From contig JNDT01002329.1 in the NCBI GenBank assembly GCA_000697055.1, positions 186,001 through 250,000 of the forward strand: 64,000 nucleotides of DNA, in the 5' to 3' direction. This document shows positions 60,931-64,000 of the stretch, in pieces; position 1 is the stretch's first letter; the number at the start of each line of letters is the position of its first letter. The stretch is from Saksenaea vasiformis B4078 (lineage: Eukaryota; Mucoromycota; Mucoromycetes; Mucorales; Saksenaeaceae). The position numbers and the translations under genes are program-made. The notes beneath the pieces were generated by a model. It worked only from the letters and a program-made list of their open reading frames with translations. It had not been told where the DNA came from and did no database searches.

Positions 60931-63900
60931 ATTTTACAACCAAAAGTCCAGATAACCTATCAAAAGACATGAGTTTCTCTTGCTTATAGTCACTCCCAGT
61001 ACGCAACGGGGACGTTTCGTATGGGAAACGGACCCGAAGGATTCATGCGTCTCTTTAAACACTGCCACTTTACGCGTTCCGATTGGTGCCTTGGGGAACC
61101 TATTACAATGGAGCAGCACAGTACACGTTCGACTTAGAAGTAAAGGTATCTGCTTCTCTACGCGAAGATCTACTGCTTCTCACCGCAAGATTGAGGTGTC
61201 ACAACATAAAGTAATATTTGTTATGACGCAAATGTGTATTCAAAATTCGGTATGCTTGTATCAGAAAGCAGCCTTAGACTTATCACGAGCAATGTGCTTC
61301 AGTCGCCTCCCTAAGGCATCTGAGCGGTGTGAGATAGGTATTCTTCATGATTAGATTAGCTTTCCCATATTTAGTCTGTGCTACGTCTGAGATTTGGCTT
61401 CAACGCTTAAGCGGCGGAGTTATTGGGCAACACAACGGTTCTTTCAACGTCTTTTTTGGTGTTCTGCCGTCATCCAATATTCGAGAATGGAAGACAACCG
61501 TGAGAACTAAATATGCCAGGGCACCTTTTGCGGTATGTAAGAGCAATTGCACAGCATAGTGACAATTGGTGAGCGAAACTGGTGCAAAATGTAGTCGCCT
61601 TCCATGATGACCTTCACAAATTCAGAGTCTTAGCAAAGAATCCTCTCCGTGATCTTGACTAGGTAGGTCTGTCCCCGCATCTTAGAATATCTCTTATGTG
61701 CAGAGTCAATTTCGTGAAGCGTCAATTGGTCCTTTTCAGAAACCTTATTCCTTGTGATCGCTGTTTGATGTTAATGTGCAAGTACGACGTGAATACTTCT
61801 ATCGTATTCGTTGTGTCATTTTCACACTCGTATCTGTAATAAAAAGAAAGCATTGACTAATTTTTTTTCTCTTTAAGATCAACTCAATCCTTCTTCGCAA
61901 TAAACCACCCCTCTGTTCTGTCTACCCCTGAAAGTAACGATGGTTTCACTGGTTATTGAACCCTTTACGCTACACTAAATAAATACCTACTACTTCTCAT
62001 TGCCTGGAACATCGTCTGTCGCAGATGACAAGAAATACAGCACGATAAATCGCTGCACCATTATAAGCATTGAATCAGTGTAAATCGGCTACTTTCCCAG
62101 CGTAAAGTTTGTTTGAAGCACATACCATGTTGTCCTATAGTGACGCAAGATTAGATGCAAGATCCGGTAAAACCCAGTCCCGATTTCAGTCTAATGGAGC
62201 ATAAGGAACTTCGGTATCAAGCCGACTTGTTAGTGGAATGGTGCGACTTATCAATACTAATGCCATTTTAACTTCAATAATTAAATTTACTTTTGGTCCA
62301 AGTTAAAGATGGCTGATGCAGCAACCGTGGCGTTCTACCAACGCGTCATTCGCAGGATTGGCGATTTACAAGTTCACCTTTGTGCGTACACACAATGTTA
62401 TCTATTTATCAATGCTAATCTATCTGAGTATGGAGCTGTGCCACCGTTATTTGTCCAACGTCCAGGACACTAGTATACAGAAAATATCTGGCCTATACCT
62501 GACAAGTTGTTTGGTGATAATCTGTTGGAAAGTTCAACTAGCAAGTAAGGAGAACGTTCTAGTTCTTTAGGACGTCCAAGTTTGCCCAGGCTCGCGTATG
62601 TACATGTTACACTTCATCACTTTCGAGAAGATATCCTTTCGGTCAAACAAGTTTTCCACTTCTGGCGAGATTTGTATCACCGGACGGCAACAATCATTTC
62701 GATCAATCATGTCTTGTTAGGGCACCAAAGACGATGAGATATTACCCATTATCTAGTTACCTTTTGAATTGGAAGATGATGCTCTATCTGCGAAACTTAT
62801 GTATACCCGTCCAACAGTGCTTGTAATACTTTTCATTCACAGGCTTATAGAGACGAGATCTAAGCCATGAAACGTCCATTTATCGAAGATGTGGAGACTA
62901 ATCGGTTTGTGAGACTCTGTCACGAGCGTTTAAACAATGGAAAGTGGGTATTACATCAAATAGTTTCAATCACAGGGGAGATGCGGGTGGCTGAGACTCA
63001 GAAAATAAGCAAAGTCTACGCAATATGTAATCTCATAGGCGCAGCGTAGAGAAAGGACAGGGAAAAAGGTTGCAAGGCAAGATCATTGGAAACCATCATA
63101 GAAAGTCCCTGCTTCAGCAGGAAGATGCGCCTATTCCCTTGAACTATCTTCATGCCCTACGCTCGGCTGCTGAGAGCAAATTCATCTGCGCTGATAGCGT
63201 TCTTCAAGGCTTATGACTTTCTGCTGATATATTACTTGGCTCTATTGATGTGCAGATAACTAAATTATCAAGTGAAAAACACGGCACACGTTCACAATTG
63301 GGGCACTGGATTAAAGAATTGGAAGAATTTGAGTCTTCATTCGGACGTTACGGGACTCGATGATTGCGTCCCGCATTAAAGATGCGCTGGCTTCAAGTCT
63401 TTTCTTTCCCACAAGCAGCAATCTTGATCCGTAAATCGTCATATGAGCGCCATGACGTTGCATATAGCCACCACTTCCACAAGTCTCCAACCTAGTACCT
63501 AGCACCGCTGATATCTCAAGGTTTGCTTCCACATCTTTTCGCGTTTTCGGATGTCGTACAAATACTCCCTATTGGAAGCTGATACATCTCCCTGTCACCA
63601 ATCATTCGAGCTCATTCGGTGATGGAAAGCAAAGCCAACCATGCGTGCCTTCCTTGCTAGAGTGACAACTATTTCAATACTATGAGTGGACATGCCATTA
63701 ACATGCAAAATGATAAAAACAGTTCCGCTTCGTCGCAGAAGAGTGACACATGATGAAGATCGGTGCACACCTGTATGTACGTCGCTGGGAGGGGGAATTA
63801 CTCAGGATACTTCGTCGGGACATTCCAGTTCCCTTAAATTCAAGCAACTGCTGATATCAACGCTACCCTTATTTCAAAAATGTATGTATTCTGGTAGATG

Positions 63901-64000
63901 GACGAGTAAATATCTTAGCGAGGTATCGAAACAATGGTTAATCTTTAAGTTGTTCTCGCCATATTTAAAATGGAATACTAATCAGGAGAATCTCGACAAT
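60931..64000. other. intergenic to window end
   Basis: A solo element A end lies at 61950-61990 (TGGTTATTGAACCC, TTTACGCTACACTAAATAAA). Open frames (longest 124 codons at 60980-61354) have no recognisable domain and overlap frames on the other strand equally well. I found no gene, RNA or telomere-type array. Confidence 0.45.

Noticed and set aside
1..64000. CRISPR array, bacterial operons, prophage or other prokaryotic systems
   Set aside because: Genes are spliced and monocistronic; the only regular repeats are the microsatellites, the 9-bp minisatellite and the 38-bp degenerate array, none with conserved repeats and unique spacers.

Overview
This window looks like nuclear DNA of an early-diverging filamentous fungus, most likely Mucoromycota. 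Nearly every gene is interrupted by short introns of about 42-90 bp with GT(AAG)...AG borders and CTAAC/CTAAT-like branch sites. The gene set is fungal (Nma111, Gas1-type glucanosyltransferase, FLC/TRP-like channel, Ecl1-type zinc protein, Kin4-like kinase), but it also holds an ELMO protein, an SREBP with an intact C-terminal region and a class-C (GABA-B-like) receptor, a mix that fits basal fungi. No RNA gene, CRISPR array or bacterial operon was seen. The species call is inference from gene content and intron style.

Layout. 0.6-5.4 kb: C2H2 factor of the Msn2 type and PP1 inhibitor-2 (Glc8), both minus. 6.5-11.1 kb: a tentative minus gene, an unidentified plus gene and the nuclear HtrA-like protease NMA111. 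12.3-15.6 kb: poly(A)-binding protein (plus) converging on a short-chain dehydrogenase (minus). 18.7-21.1 kb: ELMO/CED-12-like protein. 22.6-28.6 kb: Nup53/Nup35 nucleoporin and SREBP, both minus. 32.8-38.2 kb: FLC/TRP-like membrane protein (plus) converging on a GRAM-VASt sterol transporter (minus). 41.3-46.2 kb: Kin4-like kinase and GH72 glucanosyltransferase (minus). 49.1-55.9 kb: F-box/WD40 protein (plus) converging on the class-C receptor (minus). 57.9-58.3 kb: Ecl1-like protein. The last 5.7 kb has no recognisable gene.

The gaps of 1-4 kb are not empty. They hold two dispersed repeat families. Element A is about 250-330 bp, with inverted-repeat ends flanking a MITE-like core and a hairpin module on one side; six fairly complete copies and two solo ends were found. 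Family B is about 0.7 kb, contains a degenerate tandem array of about 38 bp, and has two near-identical copies at 21.9 and 38.6 kb plus diverged fragments. There is also a 9-bp minisatellite at 39.7 kb and several coding-like stretches I cannot name.

Functional links that can be argued from the sequence: SREBP and a GRAM-VASt sterol transporter lie 7 kb apart, both concern membrane sterol, and the SREBP gene has an exact copy of the mammalian SRE-1 decamer 89 bp upstream of its start codon. Both of these genes also appear to use a GC-AG intron. All exon borders were assigned by eye from splice motifs and reading phase; in each main gene model the summed exon length is a multiple of three.
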